Of a DNA stretch of 64,000 nt, positions 50,532-64,000 are shown one piece after another. This stretch comes from Rostratula benghalensis (taxonomy: Eukaryota > Chordata > Aves > Charadriiformes > Rostratulidae), in assembly GCA_013399305.1 (NCBI GenBank), contig VXAI01000020.1:4760425-4824424 (forward strand). The letters run 5' to 3'. Under the pieces are notes generated by a model. It ran no database searches. It was not told the DNA's origin and was given only the letters and a program-made list of their open reading frames with translations. The position numbers were made by a program, and so were the translations under genes. The first letter of the stretch is position 1; every line of letters begins with the position of its first letter.

Positions 50532-53500
50532 CTTCACCCAAAACAAGAGGAAAGATGAACAACCACATTACTGAGGAGTATTTTTAGTGGCAACAAAATC
50601 ATAACCATCAAAAGAATGTTCACTGCTTGCAGTTTTCTATTTCATTTTTTGTGTTTCTTTCCCCAATCATGTCTCAACAATTTTTTGAACCAAGCAGAAA
50701 AATGATCAGAAAAGCTGCATATCTCTCTACTCATGGAATAATAAGCTTCCTTTATGCAATTTGTTAGAGGTTCATTCTAGAACGACCTTTTTCTTATATT
50801 ATCCCTTTAAATCATCACTCTTTACAGCTGAATACACATGAAATGCTCTGGAGTTGTACTAAGGTTAAGCATTAAAGTTGCATGTCAAAAATCGTATTAG
50901 TCAAAATCATTATTATAAGCCATTCTACACTCAAAGAACCTTGAAAAAATTAAGGTTATGCAGAGAGTTTGTGAGCCAACTCTTTAATCACACACTGAAC
51001 TTCAGATATATAGTTTAGTACAATTAGCAGCACTGGGCTAATGGTTATGGGTTAAATGCTACTTACAAGCACTTTTGTTTGTTTAATTTAGTCCAGACTC
51101 TTGCTTTCCCTCTCCCCCCCGGCTCCCCCCGCTTCCCTTTGCTCTCCCCCTGTGCACCACTGGCTATAGCAACACCAATTGGTAAAAATGAGACTGTGAT
51201 GTTGTTGTGAGCCTCCCCAGAGTGGAGCCCTGCCAATGCTTGCCACTGATCCAGCGGCATGAACCTGCTCAACTGTGCAAAGTCACTCTAATTCCCTCCC
51301 TCTGTTTTTCTACCTTCTCCCCCAGGGGGCAACCACTGAAAGGAGTGACTACCCACCCATCAAGAGCTGGCAATTCGCTGCTATTAACCGTGACCGTGAT
51401 TCCCAATCTGCCTGGCAGTTCTTAAGAACAGGACTGCAATGTCTCATATGCAGTAAAAGCGGTTATCTGCACCCTGGCCTCCAACGCTCCACCTGATGAA
51501 TGTACAATTTCTTTGCAACATTAAGGGATTTAGCACAATTTTAACTGAAAAGGGGAGGGGAGGCCCAGACCCCCAGATGAGCCCTGATGCTTTAATAGTC
51601 ACTTTGCATATAATTGAACTTTCATTGGTTAGACTAAGGCTGGGGGTGATAGTGCTGAAATAAAGGTCTACACTCAAAATGTTCCTGTGAAGTAGGAAGG
51701 TGACACAGGAAAAAAACACGCTGACAGAAATGCATGGGCAGGGGAACTACACTTCTGATGGAAAGCACCCTGGCCAAACACCAACACTTTTCCAAGCACA
51801 AGAACACTGCTGTAGCAATCTCTGTGTCTGTCTGCAGCACATGCTCCTGACCAAGAAAGGTACAAAATGCCACGAACCAAAGCCCACCACCACAGAGCTG
51901 CACATGGCAGGGTCAAACCTCTCCCCAGGAGCTCCAATCTCAGCAGCACACCCCAACAGTGAATCTACCAGTGGCTTAGCTCCAACTACCACCTAAAATG
52001 AGAGTTGGGGATCCACCAATTTACATTTGTATCGGGACTGTATCCTGTTTTGAGAAAACTGGGCAAGATGAACTAGTTTAATCTGTAGACATGCACTACC
52101 CAAAAAGGAACCTCCTTCAGGAAGGGAAAATGCAGCTGAAGGATCCATCCACACCAGGCTTAAGAATAAAACCTTTCAAATGGCTACTCAAAAGACAACT
52201 AGAGACTGCAGATACATCCATCACAAGGATGGCCAGGGAATTAGCTGGCAGGTGGCCTTGTTTGTTTTTAAATGGATTTAGGGCTCAGGGAAGGTCCTGA
52301 ATTGTGAGCAGAGGAAATGAAACCCTCACTGCAAGGGCAGGAGCTACACCATGGGGGCGCTGACACCATCACATGCTGCCCTATCCCCTTGCTTCGCTCC
52401 TAAATTGGGGGGAGCCCCTGTGGTCCTTCAGTCTTTCTGACAAGCCAACCTTTACCCTCTGCACCACACTGCTACAGACTGCCAAATGATGACTGTTACC
52501 TGCCCACCAGACTGTATCTGTGCAGAATACCAGGAACCATCTCATGATTGCTGTCGGCACTGATTCCACTCAGTGAGACCAAGCTCTGGGGAAAGCTTTC
52601 TTAAGCACTGCCAGCATCTTGAAACATCCAATCTCCCCAGTAAAGTTTTTAATGAGGCAACATTTGATAAAAACTATGCAACACAGGAGTATGATAAACT
52701 GTTTTGGTATGAGTTAGGGATGAGCGCACACGTAACAAGTGGCAGAGCAAACCAGAGCCATAAGTCAGTTATGCATGGCCATCCCTAACGATAGAGAATA
52801 AATAGTTTATTCCAACCCTCTTGTGTCGTATGTTATATCACAATCAACTCCCTGTGCATTGTAAAATTCAGAATGCCCTTGCAAGGTTTACTTGATAAAG
52901 GAGTTTATTTTGATTTTCATCTTTCATCTGTAAAACTCCCTTCTAACTCCAAAGCACTGTGAAAAACCAATGAATGGCCAAGGCTCGATAGTTAAGGTGA
53001 AGAATGAAATGTCAGATGTAACTCTGAGTTTCCAGACTTTGGCAGCTGCAACTATCCTGAACATTACTTTTTCAGCTAAACAATCTGAGAAACTACTATT
53101 TCTTGAGACGGAGCAGCACTTCTATATGGGAATGTTTACAAATATTTAGCATTTTCACATATTTAAAATGGGAAGTAGCACGAAGAGACGTCCTTTAATA
53201 AAAGTTTAGTAAGAACTTAATCACCAGCACAGGCTCTACCAAAAGCACAGGGAACACTCACATGGCAAAAAAAGAGATGGGTTCTTTTACTCAATAGTAT
53301 CTAATTATCTGTATTGAGAGCTGTTCCAGTGAACCAAGTACAGATAATACAGTGACTAAAGATACACGTGTTTTAAACTGACGTGTTTTCTTGCAGCCAA
53401 TTCTGCTTTTTAAGGTTGAGTGTGAATTGCAACATTTTAGGTTCTTTATTACTTTATATTTGTATTTTATATTGCACCGAGCAGTACTGTTAAAATCTTA

Positions 53501-56500
53501 AAATACATTCTAAAATATGAAAGACATGGAAATTATCACTGCTTATATGCAGAAGACTTTTCCAAATATTAATAAAACTGTAATTCAGTGAAACACTGCA
53601 GTGAAGGCAGGATTTAAAAATACATACAAAACCTTAGCAAGGATAAAGTTTTGCCTTTTCTTGCATTATTACATGTTTGCTATTTGGATAACACAAGATT
53701 ACCATGTGAAACGCTCTGCATTACATCTGAAACACTCTCTTTTCATAGACCTTATTTCACAGTGTAACATATACTATTCAGTTCCATACTGTGGTTCACA
53801 GTGGCCCTAGCAAGGCTATTTGATCGTTTGGTGTTCAATTAACATCAGTGGGTCCTGGTCACAGAAGGATAAAATAATGTTAACTATGACCAGGCAGGCT
53901 GATGTCATGGCATAAAGCTGTGACAAACTTACCCATATCTTATCCTGAAAGCATTCCTTATGCCTAGAATCAAAACCTCTCGTTCTCATTGACAAACAGT
54001 GTTGTTATTCTGCACACACTTTGCAGTTTCTGTTCTGCTAAGATTTTAAAACACTTAATTCACCTTAATTAAGCTCCTGGGTACCCCATGTGGTGTGAAA
54101 TTTATTTTGTCTTCTTACAAGACTGGAAACCAAAATATATTTCAAAGTCAACATTTTCAAACTTGTATCTTTTCCTTCAGGCACACCAACCTAGGAATTT
54201 GAGAACTTGTGTAAGTGGGTTCATTGTCAGACACGTTGAATACTCATCAGCATACCTAAATCCTGCTCATTTCAAAGGCAACAGCAGATGTTCATCAGTT
54301 CTAAAACTCAAGTCACTACTCCATAGTCTAAACTAACCATAAATACACAGGGCAAAATTTTGAGCCCAAGACAGTTTATCAACTCTCAAAGAATCAGCTG
54401 AATAGATGGTAAAAGACGTCAATGCCTTGACAACCACTCTTACCCAAAGCTCTTTTGCCACCCTGATAGCCTCACGTTAATGGAAAATACATGGATGGGA
54501 AATACCCTGTTTGTACATTGTATTTCTTTAGTAGCATATCCATCAATCTTGCACTGATGGGTTTTCCTTATCTGGGCAGTTAGTAGTTCATTCTTGCCAA
54601 GGTTGGCAAGAAAACAAGCCCCACCAACGACAGGTTTGGTCCAGCCTCTTCTGTTTTTTAAACAATGAAATAAGACTCCCCTCCGTGCATTAGCGAATGC
54701 AAAGAAGGGAAAAGAATACAATTATGAAGTAGCAATCCTGTGGTTCTTAATGCATTCGGTGTAGTGTTACAGGTCAGAAAGAAAACTGCATCTTAAACAT
54801 ACAGGTGATCAATGGGGGAAAAAAGAAAGGACTATTCAACTATACTTTCCTTTTAACTCAGGGCTATAATAAAACCAAAAACCTGGATCATTAACTCTCT
54901 TTTAATACAGGCTATCACCACAGCTTTGAGTACAGAGTGAGCCTGGAGGCTCTTTGGACCAGGGACATGGCACACGTGGGATGCCTCACCCCTGCTTGAG
55001 TGCTGACCCTAAAGGCAGCAGAGCCAAATCTTCATGTATGTGCTGAAGACACCAGACTTCAGGTATATGGTCACTGAATGCAAGCACAAACATAAACAGC
55101 CAAAAAATCCAACCCAGATCCACATGCAAGAGCAGGCGAATGGGTGGTGAATTTTACTTACAGCCATAAATCTCATTACATCAAAGGATTTGAGAAACTA
55201 GAGGTTGACTCATAGTGATACTGTCAAAACAAAAAGTAGCAAGAACTTCAGAAAAAGTAGGCACATTAACCTGCAGCAGAAACACAACACTGCAGTGAGG
55301 TTTAGATACCAACCTCAAAGTAACAGACAAAGAGACAGATAACACACTGTCCCTCTCACCATTTCAGTTGCAGATGTTTTGTTTGTTAACGCTAAGGGTT
55401 TAATTCAATTTGCAGAAGACAGGACAGTCCTCAGCTACCTCCTGCTTCAAAAAAGGCATCTGAAGGGAGTGTTGTATCCAACATAAATGTAGCGGGGAAT
55501 CCAGTTGTGGTCCGCAAGTCTGAACTCTTGCCTCGGGCATCCATTTGCCCTTGGCTAAAGAAATTGTTTTGCCACCACAGAACATGTGATGAGATCTTCG
55601 CAACTACCTTCCCTGCTCCTGGATAGGGGCTTCAGCACAACAAAAGTGTCATATGAAAACTGCTTATTTCAATGGTTTTGGGCTTCCGCAGTTGACTGCA
55701 AATATAGCTATGATTAGCAACATGCAGAAATAATACAGAGAAAATGTAACTGTCCAAGAGTTTAACTATGAGCTTGATGAAAATCACATGATATAACGTA
55801 ACATTTATTTTGGACTGAGAAATTCTGTGAGCCTTTGTTATCACGTAAATTGAATTAATGAACACCGCAGCCTATAAATAAATATGCATCTGGAATCTCT
55901 TCCTAATCTATAGCACTGCCAAGGGAAGGACCTGAGATCTCACAGCCACCAGAACAAGTCCTGCAGATACACATTTCTGCTGGAACTCTGACCCACCAGG
56001 GATCTCTGCCTCTTTATGGGCAAAATAGAGACCTAAAACAACACCTCAATTTTGTCAAAACCTAAAGTATGCTGAGGATTATCTAGGTCACTGGCAAATT
56101 ACCACCAGGAATTTATTTAGTTCTTAGGTTCAAAATATGTTAAAAAATATGCTGAATGTATGAATGTTGCTTTATGAATGGATTTTTCACTGTAACATTC
56201 ACAGAAGAGGTTCAGTGATGCCCAAAAGTCACTCATTTTCCTGGTCATTTAATATTTTGCTGGCCACTGACAGACTGAAGTTTAAGAACATAAACATTAA
56301 GTTGGGAATGAATTGCAGCAGACACTGATTGTTACTTTTGTCTTCTGAACCTACTCAACAGTTTACTTTTGTCCAATGCATTATTTATTTATTTTAAATA
56401 CATAAAAAAAAGGAGAGTCCCTCTTTGTTCCAACAACAATCTTTCCTTTGCATCTCTCTAAAGGCAAAAGTCTAAAGGTCAGCGAGTCTTTTGCCTGACA

Positions 56501-57395
56501 GGACACAACTGTTGCAAATTTATCTGACAAGTGAAAGTTTCCTTTATACATTTTTGTTTATACAGTTGCCAAGAAATTTTTCATTCCCTGTATTGAAATA
56601 ACTTATAATGTTTGTGTTTGGAGCTCAGAAATTTCTTTATTAATCCAATCTCATTGCTGTTTCTAATTTAGAATGGTCTCCAACTAAATCTTGAAGAGTT
56701 AGGGTATTTTTGCATCTGGAAGATTTTTATAGTGAACACCCCTTCCTTTTGGGATAAGAACCCATGAACTAAGATAGCTCAGAGGTGGACAACCACCCTG
56801 GAGGGGTGACATCTACCATCAGCATACCCTTGGGAGGAAAACACATCCCTCTTATCCCTGTCTTACCAGTTTATTCTTTATGTTAAGAGGAGACTGGTAC
56901 AGCTCCCCAGAAGGATGTTCAGTAGCTTTCCCATACAGAGTCCTGCCAAGGTTGCTGTATCCATATACAACAACATTGCTCCTTACACCTTGAGACAGGC
57001 TTTAATAGATGCATTGCCTATGGGAGATCACGAATAGTACTTCTATAGTGATGACACTTACACAGATAGATCATTTGAACACAACTCTTTAAATCCACTG
57101 AGATCTGAATACCAAAGGCATCCTTACCAGCTGTGCAGTGAACATCTGAAGCACTGTAAGAGATTGAATCAAAGGCATTTTACTATCAATGTTTGTATTG
57201 GTAATGTCACAAAACCTCCCGTGCCATGAACCTTGTTGGCAAAACCATGCGAACGACTCACTTTCCATATTGTTGGCAGTTCTGAAAAATCCCTTGATGA
57301 AATTCCCTTGATCCTGAACAACCTTAAAAATAAAATTAAATAACATGCCAAAGCTAGATGCTTTTGCAGTACACTTTTCCTTTCCCCTCCTCTTC

Positions 57396-57414
57396 TTTTT
57401 TTTTTTTTTTTTTT
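57396..57414 (+). repeat. poly(T) run, 19 bases
   Basis: A mononucleotide T tract within a pyrimidine-rich stretch. On the minus strand it is translated as a lysine run in a chance frame at 57089-57514. Confidence 0.9.
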
Positions 57415-60395
57415 CATTTGTTTGTTTGGGGTTTTTGTTTGAGACAGAGGGGATAGGAATGGAAATGTGTATAGAATGCTTCAGGGTGGACAAATCCTTA
57501 TTTTTCCCCCTCACAAATTTCAGTCAATTCTTCTTTTTGACTCTCAGCCTGCGAAAAGTCAGGAAGTTCCTTTTTTCATTTGATTCTATATCAGACACCC
57601 ATGACAACAGGAGGTCTCCGCACCAGAGGCTATGTCCTCCCCAGCTGAGGCTCCTTTTCCTTAGGAAGTCAAAGAGTAGAAACATAACTGGCTGCTGCCT
57701 CACCCAGGCTATGAATGGATACTTTTCCCATCAATTTTGTTTCTGAAAGAAGACAGCAGCCAGGGAACACAGGAAGAACCAACTGTGACACCAACGTCTA
57801 TTTACTTCCAGCTCCAGTGCAAACCGTCTGTTTCCATTGAATTTGGCAGCTGATAACATTTGCTCAAAGTTTATTGTCTGCTTTCCAAGAATATAGCAAA
57901 AAGTGTTGACTAATAAGTACTAGGCATGACGGCCTTTAAAGAAAATTTCAGAAAGGCAGCAACTATGAAAAATGATGTCAGGAATTATCTACTAACGGAT
58001 TTCAACTTCCCATACTCCGTAAGTTCTTTAGATGGTCCTTTGGCAAACCTGTAATACTGCTTTGCCATGATCTGTTTCAACAAAACCAACAACAGAGAGA
58101 TGTTTACGGAGCGGTAGAGTCCAGTTCAAAACTTTCATTCAGGACTCCTGTTAACTTCCATGCTCAATCTTCTTTGGCCATACTTCACAAAGGGTAACAA
58201 CAAACTGCTAGTTACAAAACTGGTCTGATTTTTAAAACACAGGAATTGTTTGAAAGGATTAAACGGTGTTTTTACAGATTATGAGGCTTTTTAATGTATT
58301 GTGAGTTTAACAGAACCAAAGCTTTTTTCCTGGCAAACTATTTTCTGTTGATTTCATGTTCCAGGCTTGTTCTCCTCACTCCCCTTTCCCCTAAGGCTCG
58401 CTGTACTTTCTTTTTTTCCAAATAACTACACCATCACAGCTCTGTTCCATTTACTGCTCAGCAATTACAGATTTGGAACCTCTGTATTCTTCGGCTATAA
58501 GGAAAAAACTGTAGTAGCCCCAGGCCACAGTTTGCCTTCAAAGACCCTCTCCTCTGCCTATCTGTCATGCAAAGGGGATGTACAATGGGCAAAGAGTGAA
58601 CAGAAAATCCTCAGATAGGACACGTAGGCAAACAGGGGTGTGTGATGCTCACCATGATCCTACAGCACTCCATTTGTAAATGGTACATCCTAAGTGTAAT
58701 TCATTCCAGAATAACACTGTTTTAGAGGGACCTTCCTTATCTAGGAGGCTCTGCACAGCCTGTGACTCACCTGTCCCTGACAGGACAGTCCTGTGTTGCC
58801 AAAGTGCAGGCAAGCACAGCACAGGATCTCATGGGAGACAGCTCCACTCTTTTAGGGACCTGCAGGATTTGTAAGTGAGCTGCACAGAGTGATGTAGCTG
58901 GTGGAAAGGGACACCTTTGCTGAAGTGAGAAGGAAGATGTTGTTTTTCCAGTCACTTTGCCCTCAGTTTGAGTGGTTTAGTAAGATTAGTTTTTCTAAAT
59001 TAACTTCAATTTCCCTCTAGAACAAGGTGAATTGAGATCCAATGAAAGACCTCCCTTCTCAGAAAAAGACTTCAGAGATGCAGATACATCTCTGTGTGCT
59101 CTAGAAATATAGAAGGGGAGAAGGGTGCAATGAGCAACCCCACTAGCACCCCGTGCACCAGGTGTACCAGGTTTTATGTCTTCCATTACTTTGCCACAGT
59201 ATTCTGCCAGGTAAACGCAGCCTGTGCCTACATTTCCAACCCTTCACAGGAAACAAAAGGAAGGGGGCATTGAGGGACCAGGGGCTGTGGTAGCAGAGAA
59301 TGGAGAGAAGGAGCAGGTGGAGGTCCAGCTCAGGTAGGACAAATCTGAAGAAGAGCCCTGCCTGGCAGAGTGGCCCGGGAGCAAGGAAGAGCCTATGAGG
59401 GAGACTGATAAAAGAGAACAAGTAGCTTGGATGTTCAAAAGGCTTTGAAGTGGGGAATTTTTTCCTTCTGGAGCAAAAGGAGTTGGGGAAGGAGCTGGAG
59501 GTATTGGGACTATGTGTCACCTAAGGACATAAATCAGGAGAGGCTGGCAGTTCACAAAGGAGACTACTCCAGCTAGTACCTCTGACCAGGACACCAGCTG
59601 GCAGGGGAAGGGGAGTACCCACACAATACCTGACACCCCTTCTCCATCTACAGCTGTTGGAGAGATGGTTGCCTATAAGAAAAAAAGCATTAAATACTCT
59701 TTATAATTTACCTTTCTCCTGACGAGTACTATACCTGGGCCAAGAAAAGGGCTCTCACCAACAGGACCACAGGTTATAAAGATTTTACCAACCAGGACAT
59801 AGATGCTTTAAGGAGTCTCCAGAGGACTTGCCTGGCCACAGCAGTCCTTGTAGGACAATGGTGCTGCCCCTGACATTAACCTGAGCTCCAGGCCTCCCTC
59901 CCTCTTGGATGCTTGACATCTCTCTGCTCACACTTCAGCACAAGCCTGTCTCCAAAGGCAAACGAATGCAAGAAAGGCAAGTAAGGCGAGTAGGTGAGAC
60001 TAACTAGGATTAAACTGACTATAGGTCTGTGGTTCACTTCCCTGCAGCCTCTAATGTGTCAGTCTCCCTTCCGCAGCTCAGCCAGGAGAGTCCTGGCACA
60101 GGTACAATTTCCTGATATTAGTTCAGGCACAAAGGACCTGATCCAAAGGCCACTAAAATGAACCGGAGCCTCACCTTCACTACATCCACACCATAATGCA
60201 AATGTTAATAATTCATATACATTTTAAGGTATGTTTTTTACCCAGACATTAATTTTGGTTCTGAACTATTTCTCAATTGCAATTAACCATGAGTACAAAT
60301 ATCAGTTAAAAATCAAAATATTGGTGTCAGGGTCACAAAGTGACAAGCAGGTGGCTGTCACTAAAACTTACAATTTCAGTGATAAGCAAGCAAAA

Positions 60396-60412
60396 TTTTT
60401 TTTTTTTTTTTT
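60396..60412 (+). repeat. poly(T) run, 17 bases
   Basis: A simple mononucleotide run in intron 2; no adjoining element recognised. Confidence 0.9.
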
Positions 60413-60959
60413 GCAATCACCAAATGTGCCCCACGGAGATCCTACAAAAATCTTAGCAGAAAGAGGTAAATTTGATCTACAGTCTGTGAGATTGGTAGAC
60501 AAATAGTGTACTCAAGAAGGAAATTATTTAATTGCCAAGGGATGTAACCAGTTTCTTCAAATTTTTAATCTTCTCTCTAGACAGTAAAACAGACTTGGTA
60601 TGTCTTCCACATAAATGCTACTGTCTCACACTGTTCATCACTTTACATTTTCCTTCTTCATCAACACTTACCACCTTTCTGCTGAGTGAAAACTGGCCTT
60701 ATCTTCATCACCTGTCACTGGTTAATTTGCTGTCACTTTCACTAATATTTCCTAACACCAAACAGCACGGATGATACCCTCTCCCTACTGAAATTAAAGA
60801 AAAATAAAAACCTCTTCAATTAGCTTCATCAGGACCAGAATTTGCACTTCTCATCTCCCCAAGGTCTAGCAGTCCAGGAAACAAAAGTATAGAAAAACAG
60901 CTGGGTCTGTACGTGCTGGGACTTGCTGAATCCAGAAAACAGCACAGTCAGTCTTAGCC

Positions 60960-61430
60960 TTCTTGCCTCTTTATCTTTTTATTTCCCTCCTTTCTCTTTT
61001 ACTCTTTAATTCCATATTTCCTGCCTATGACTTCTCCCATCTCAGGTCACTTGCTTGATCCCTGGCCATTTTTCCTCCCCCAAATCTGAAATAGCTTTTC
61101 CAGAAACTGAAATGCTCAGCTTTTATTGACAACAGATGCTGTTTCTGCCAAGAATTAGTTGGGTTTTTTTTTTCCCTATTGTTTCATTCCCTCTCTTGTT
61201 TTATCTGCTGGGGCCTTTTTTGTTTCGCTTGTCTCCTTTCCTGTCTGGTATCCTAATCTCTCACTTTTCTCCCTTCAAGACTGTTCTTCTCTCCCCTTTT
61301 CTCTCATTCTTACTTCCTTGGTTCCACTACTTATGTCCTGTTTCTCCCCTGGGGTATCTTAATTCCTTCCTTTTCCTGCATTTTCCCCTCTCTCCCAGCT
61401 TTGCTTTCCTCACTCCCCTCTGCCTTCAGG
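60960..61430 (+). repeat. long pyrimidine-biased stretch
   Basis: About 470 bp on the plus strand is dominated by C and T (cttcttgcctctttatcttt onward through ttcattccctctcttgt and ttctctcccctttctctc). On the gene strand it is purine-rich. The bias produces a 170-codon Phe/Leu/Pro/Ser-rich frame at 61136-61648 that I do not accept as a gene. Confidence 0.65.
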
Positions 61431-64000
61431 TACCTGATGCAGCTGTACAGACAGCTGCTGTACAGACAAACTGCTGCCTCTGCCTGCAAATCCTGGAAGG
61501 AGCGGACCAGCCCAAAGGCCCATGGTTGTCGAGAAGGAGCTGTGTGTGTCCTGCAGCCAACAGACAGCTCCCGGGCTGTAAGGGGGCTGCCTCTTCCCAC
61601 CCAGCCTATCTTCTCATGTCTGGTGGGAACACAAGTCACTGGAAATAGTTACAGGTGAGCAAAATCATAAAATCATGGCAATGGCTGTAAAAAAGGCAAC
61701 AATATTTAGGTAAAATGTTTAATAATAAGCCCCACAATTTAAATATATTTTTTCTGTAATGTTCCATTCTCTGTCTACAGTTTTATTGTGCATTAGCACA
61801 AGCAAATTAAAGTTAAAAGCTAGGCATTTCATAGCAGTGATATGTTTTTAACCATTTTCATTGTTGCAAGTAAACATGGAAGCAATAATAATTCTCACTA
61901 GCTCACTCATCTTTAAAAGTTAAATTCTTTCCAGCAACATGGCAATGCCCTACCCCAGAACTTTTTAAAAATTGAAAACCCATACCATGTATTATATTAA
62001 ATATATTATATTACACAATAAAGCAGAGAGACATTTTATTCAACTCAATACTCCAGTGAAGTCCCCAGAGTCAAATAAATAACAGAAAGATGAACATTCC
62101 TCTATCCAAATGCATTTTCTTCCCAGAACTTCGGAGAAAATGATGCTGCAGAGTTACCTGTGTCTCTCAGGGACAGGCAAACACAATTTAAGCCTAATGT
62201 TCGGGGGCACCATAATGAGCCCAACCCATCCCATGCTGAAATCAGCTGGGAGTTTTCCTACCAATGTCAAAACTGACTGTGCCTCCAGACCCTTTAATAG
62301 TGACTTGTGTGCTAAGGCCCTATGGTAGATGAGGATCACAGAGGTCAGAAAGCTCCAGCATTAAACAGGAATAGGAAAATCAAAATGAACAAAATTATTA
62401 ACTTAGTTTAGAGTTGAGCACCTGGCAAAACACCCGATCAGAGCGAAAACACCCAACTACCTCATGGTAAAGTCCTAAGCCTCAGAGTGCACTGCAAGGC
62501 TCACAAGTCAGGAACATCATTGCCCAATTTTTTAAACAATGATATTTTAGTTGCTGTACTTTGAAAAACTGTTTTACAAAAAATGCATGAGGGTTTTCAA
62601 GTGCTACCTTCCCTCAGGAAACTACATGAACAAAATATTTGCTCTACCTGCAGGTAAATTGCGTTCTTTCACCGTGGCACAAAAGACAATCCGGGTACCC
62701 ACCAGCCCCACCATCACTTGTACTGCAGGATCTGTAGCACAAACTTTATAAATAACTCTGCAGAGACTGGCTCCTGTGATCCAAAATTGCTCTCCTCCAG
62801 CCCTGACAACAGCAAAAACTTGCATTTTTCAGAAAAGCAAGAACATGTGATTTACCACATAAAGAATGAGCTTAAAGAAACAAACAGTGCTATACTGACA
62901 GTTACATTTCAGAGGAGAATCATCATATTGTGACCTTTCTATTGCACTTGTTATGGCTAAGAAACTTAAGTAGTCCCATTTCCAAAGTACTCCAAAGTGG
63001 TATTGCATGTATAGCTATGTAGGTACATGTGTATAAACACAATTTTAAAGTAGCATGTTATTCTTTTCAAAAATGCAGAAAAGTTACTTGTATGTTCTTG
63101 TTTTAAGTGTGATTCTCCGAATTTCTCCAAAAGGCAGTAGGCAGGTGCCCATGGCACTGTGCTGCTTGTATTTCTCACCAACCCATACTGTACTGGGCAG
63201 TACATATTACACTGTGCAAGTGGAACAGTTAATCTGTTCCTAAAGACATGTGAATGTTTTGTGAATGGCCTTTCATTAAACTTTCAATTCCAAACTACCA
63301 AGGTCAGGGTTGCTCACACAAAAGCTAATCAAAGTTTTAAAGTCCTTCTCTGCATAATAATCCGTCCCTATTTGCACACACACATCACTGTTTGTTACTT
63401 TTAAGATTTCCTTTTGCAAATCAGTAACATAAGGCACTCTTTGCAGATTTTCTTCCTTAAAAAAAAATAATTACTGAATGAAAGTTAACCCGTTAACATT
63501 GCAACTTTAGAGAAGCTATGAGTAACAGGAAGGACAAGCCTGGAAATCTCTACAGGCTTGTGTATGTTTCTTTTGTTTCTTCATTTATGTTTAAGGCAGC
63601 ATTTGTACACTTAGGCAGCCTGATGAAATCTTGAAGTGACTAAGATACAAAGATGGGCCTTCATGACCTCTATGAATTCTCAGGAATATTATCCCAGACT
63701 AAAAATGAAATATACCATTTCCATTCTGTATCACAGAGCATTTCAACATCTCAAACATCTTAACATTTTAAGCAAGTTCTAATGCCTGCTTATTTATAAA
63801 TAAGAGAAATCTAAATGTTTTTGCTCTGATTTTACTGCCACCAAGGAATCCAATCAAGAGAAGCTAGTTAGGTCACCGCTGTCATTAGACACACGTTAAA
63901 GTTGAGAAGGTGACGGTAGGTTTTCACTCACTATGGCTAAAGGTCTCCAGAATACCACTGTCTGCACAAACGTGCGGAACTATTCCCAATAAAAAACATG

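Larger units (their letters stand above)
50532..64000 (-). other. KLHL14 intron 2 (3' part)
   Basis: At least 13.5 kb upstream of exon 3 reaches the window edge. I looked for the BTB/BACK exon on the minus strand and did not find it. Contents: C-rich runs at 51113-51150, T runs at 57396-57414 and 60396-60412, a pyrimidine-biased stretch at about 60960-61430, and part of an old repeat arm near 60134-60160 (ggacctgatccaaaggccac). No gene recognised. Confidence 0.8.

Noticed and set aside
57089..57514. 141-codon minus-strand frame with a lysine run
   Set aside because: The lysine run is the complement of a T run; the flanking residues match no family I know and do not join the KLHL14 frame.
61136..61648. 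170-codon plus-strand frame rich in Phe, Leu, Pro and Ser
   Set aside because: It is explained by the pyrimidine bias of the stretch; apparent membrane segments are a by-product of T-rich codons.
1..64000. CRISPR arrays, operons, bacterial-type genes, tRNA or rRNA genes, retroviral coding regions
   Set aside because: None was seen. Spliced exons, CR1 copies and long introns show vertebrate nuclear DNA, and no LTR pair or viral coding motif was recognised.

Overview
The window looks like avian nuclear DNA. The evidence is AT-rich sequence with long introns and several CR1 retroposon tails carrying the bird-type 3' end (tcatagaatggtt...ggaagggacctt and its complement). There is one recognisable protein-coding gene, split over canonical splice sites, and no operon structure. 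That gene is KLHL14 (kelch-like family member 14, also called Printor) on the minus strand. Seven coding exons are present at 50410-50531, 21899-21988, 17377-17455, 11941-12131, 11603-11761, 9802-9959 and 8663-8803. Their lengths (122, 90, 79, 191, 159, 158 and 141 bp) and phases join into one open frame of about 312 codons, which encodes the whole six-bladed kelch propeller and the C-terminus. The exon with the start codon, BTB and BACK domains is not here and must lie beyond 64000, so the gene is partial in this window.

Layout from left to right: 1 to about 6120 is intergenic DNA downstream of KLHL14 with no supportable gene. About 6120-8662 is the probable long 3' UTR, which contains three imperfect palindromes and a compact hairpin. 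8663-12131 holds the last four exons close together; intron 8 carries an antisense CR1 copy, and intron 6 is only 179 bp and contains a 20-N assembly gap. 12132-17376 and 17456-21898 are introns 5 and 4. 21989-50409 is a 28.4-kb intron 3 with several CR1 copies and low-complexity tracts. 50532-64000 is the 3' part of intron 2.

The gene product is a BTB-kelch adaptor. The exons here supply the substrate- or partner-binding propeller; the missing upstream exon supplies dimerisation and probable cullin-3 binding. I found no sign of a new multi-gene system. The points most worth a second look are the non-canonical GC-AG intron 6, which splits a kelch Gly-Gly doublet beside the assembly gap; the cluster of palindromic repeats within the 3' UTR and their dispersed relatives; and two G-quadruplex-capable tracts. 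Most other open reading frames are chance or repeat-derived. Exon numbers assume the usual nine-exon KLHL14 structure as I recall it; family assignment rests on recognising the protein sequence, not on a database search.
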